From a candidate division CSSED10-310 bacterium (GTDB lineage Bacteria > CSSED10-310 > JAFGDC01), in the NCBI GenBank assembly GCA_016932295.1, contig JAFGDC010000187.1, positions 1 through 5,544 on the forward strand: a DNA stretch of 5,544 nt. The letters run 5' to 3'. This document shows, one piece after another, positions 5,019-5,544 of this stretch (positions are counted from its first letter, which is position 1; every line of letters begins with the position of its first letter). The notes beneath the pieces are model-generated. The model was not told the DNA's origin and ran no database searches. It saw nothing but the letters and a program-made list of their open reading frames with translations. A program made the position numbers and the translations under genes.

Positions 5019-5544
5019 ATGGACAGTAGTGGAATCCTCAGAAAGTCGAAGGAATATCGAGACTACACGGCGGAGAACCTGGCCGGGATAGTCAGGGTAC
5101 CGGGTTTCAGCGGCACAGAAGGTGACCGGATCGCGCTCCTGAAGAAAATGTGCGAACACGCCGGCATGGAAGACGTCCACATCGACGGCTTCGGTAATCT
5201 CCTCGGCCGCGTCGGTACCGGCAGGAAAACCCTGGCGTTCGATGCCCACATCGATACGGTAGGGGTTGGTGATCCCGCCCAGTGGAAGATTCCGCCCCAT
5301 TCCGGGCTCATTGAGGACGGCCTTGTGCACGGCCGCGGCACCTCCGACCAATTGGGCGGCGCCGCATCCATGATCACCGCCGCGCGCATTCTGAAGGAGT
5401 CCGGGTACGCGGGCGACTACTCGGTATGGTTCGTTTTCTCCGGCAGCGAAGAGGACTGCGACGGATTGTGCTGGAAATACATCATCGAGGAGGATTCCTT
5501 CCGGCCCGATTTCGTGGTCTCCACCGAACCGACGAGCTGCCGGC
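5019..5544 (+). CDS. ygeY: YgeY-family M20 metallohydrolase, partial (C-terminus beyond the window)
   Basis: A zinc-dependent amidohydrolase/peptidase of the M20 family, cytoplasmic, called the selenium metabolism-linked hydrolase YgeY in family databases. The visible 175 residues are the first part of a protein usually about 400 residues long. Metal-site motifs are present: DAHIDT (H77, D79), GRGTSDQ (bridging D110), SEEDCDGLCW (catalytic E144, ligand E145) and STEPT (ligand E170). I recall DAHIDTVG, GRGTSDQ, EEDCDGLCW, YIIE and FVVSTEPT from Escherichia coli YgeY, which makes the subfamily call firm beyond generic M20. In other bacteria ygeY sits with ygeW, ygeX, hyuA, ssnA, ygfK and selenium-dependent molybdenum hydroxylases, in clusters linked to anaerobic purine/uric acid breakdown; the exact substrate is not settled to my knowledge. 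No such partner lies within the window; they could follow to the right. There is no signal peptide. It is divergent from the surface-protein gene. Confidence 0.93.
   Translation, partial: MDSSGILRKSKEYRDYTAENLAGIVRVPGFSGTEGDRIALLKKMCEHAGMEDVHIDGFGNLLGRVGTGRKTLAFDAHIDTVGVGDPAQWKIPPHSGLIEDGLVHGRGTSDQLGGAASMITAARILKESGYAGDYSVWFVFSGSEEDCDGLCWKYIIEEDSFRPDFVVSTEPTSCR

Overview
The window holds three protein-coding regions. Two are read on the minus strand and one on the plus strand, and two of the three are cut by the window edges. The intermediate GC content, strong Shine-Dalgarno sites and gene types point to an uncultured, probably anaerobic bacterium. The combination of tandem pre-peptidase-C-like beta domains, 'GACC' six-cysteine modules and a hydrophobic C-terminal sorting-type tail is familiar from Planctomycetes-like and FCB-side candidate phyla (Krumholzibacteria, Eisenbacteria, Zixibacteria and similar). 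This placement is inference; the window contains no taxonomic marker gene.

Layout: (1) Positions 1-500, minus strand: N-terminal 166 residues of a zinc-ribbon Nudix hydrolase whose C-terminus lies outside the window. (2) Positions 501-716: a short gap holding the Nudix ribosome-binding site and a weak candidate promoter. (3) Positions 717-4403, minus strand: one 1228-residue secreted, cysteine-rich surface protein that dominates the window. It reads as signal peptide, modules A1-B1-C1, D1, A2, A3, D2, A4-B2-C2, then a C-terminal transmembrane tail with a short basic end. The A-B-C block occurs at both ends, so the protein appears to have grown by segmental duplication. (4) Positions 4404-5018: a 615-base divergent intergenic region with a purine/pyrimidine-biased tract including an 8-base homopolymer, two short perfect palindromes and GC-rich inverted repeats. 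(5) Positions 5019-5544, plus strand: N-terminal 175 residues of a YgeY-family M20 metallohydrolase with its metal-binding motifs intact.

Nothing shows that the three genes act together. The surface protein and the Nudix enzyme share a strand and could be co-transcribed, but the 216-base gap allows separate promoters. YgeY homologues belong to selenium/molybdenum-hydroxylase and purine-degradation clusters in other bacteria; any such partners would lie beyond the right edge. The most notable object is the repeat protein: its function is unknown, but its module order, conserved cysteine spacing and C-terminal tail suggest a disulfide-stabilised cell-surface or matrix protein sorted by a dedicated C-terminal signal.
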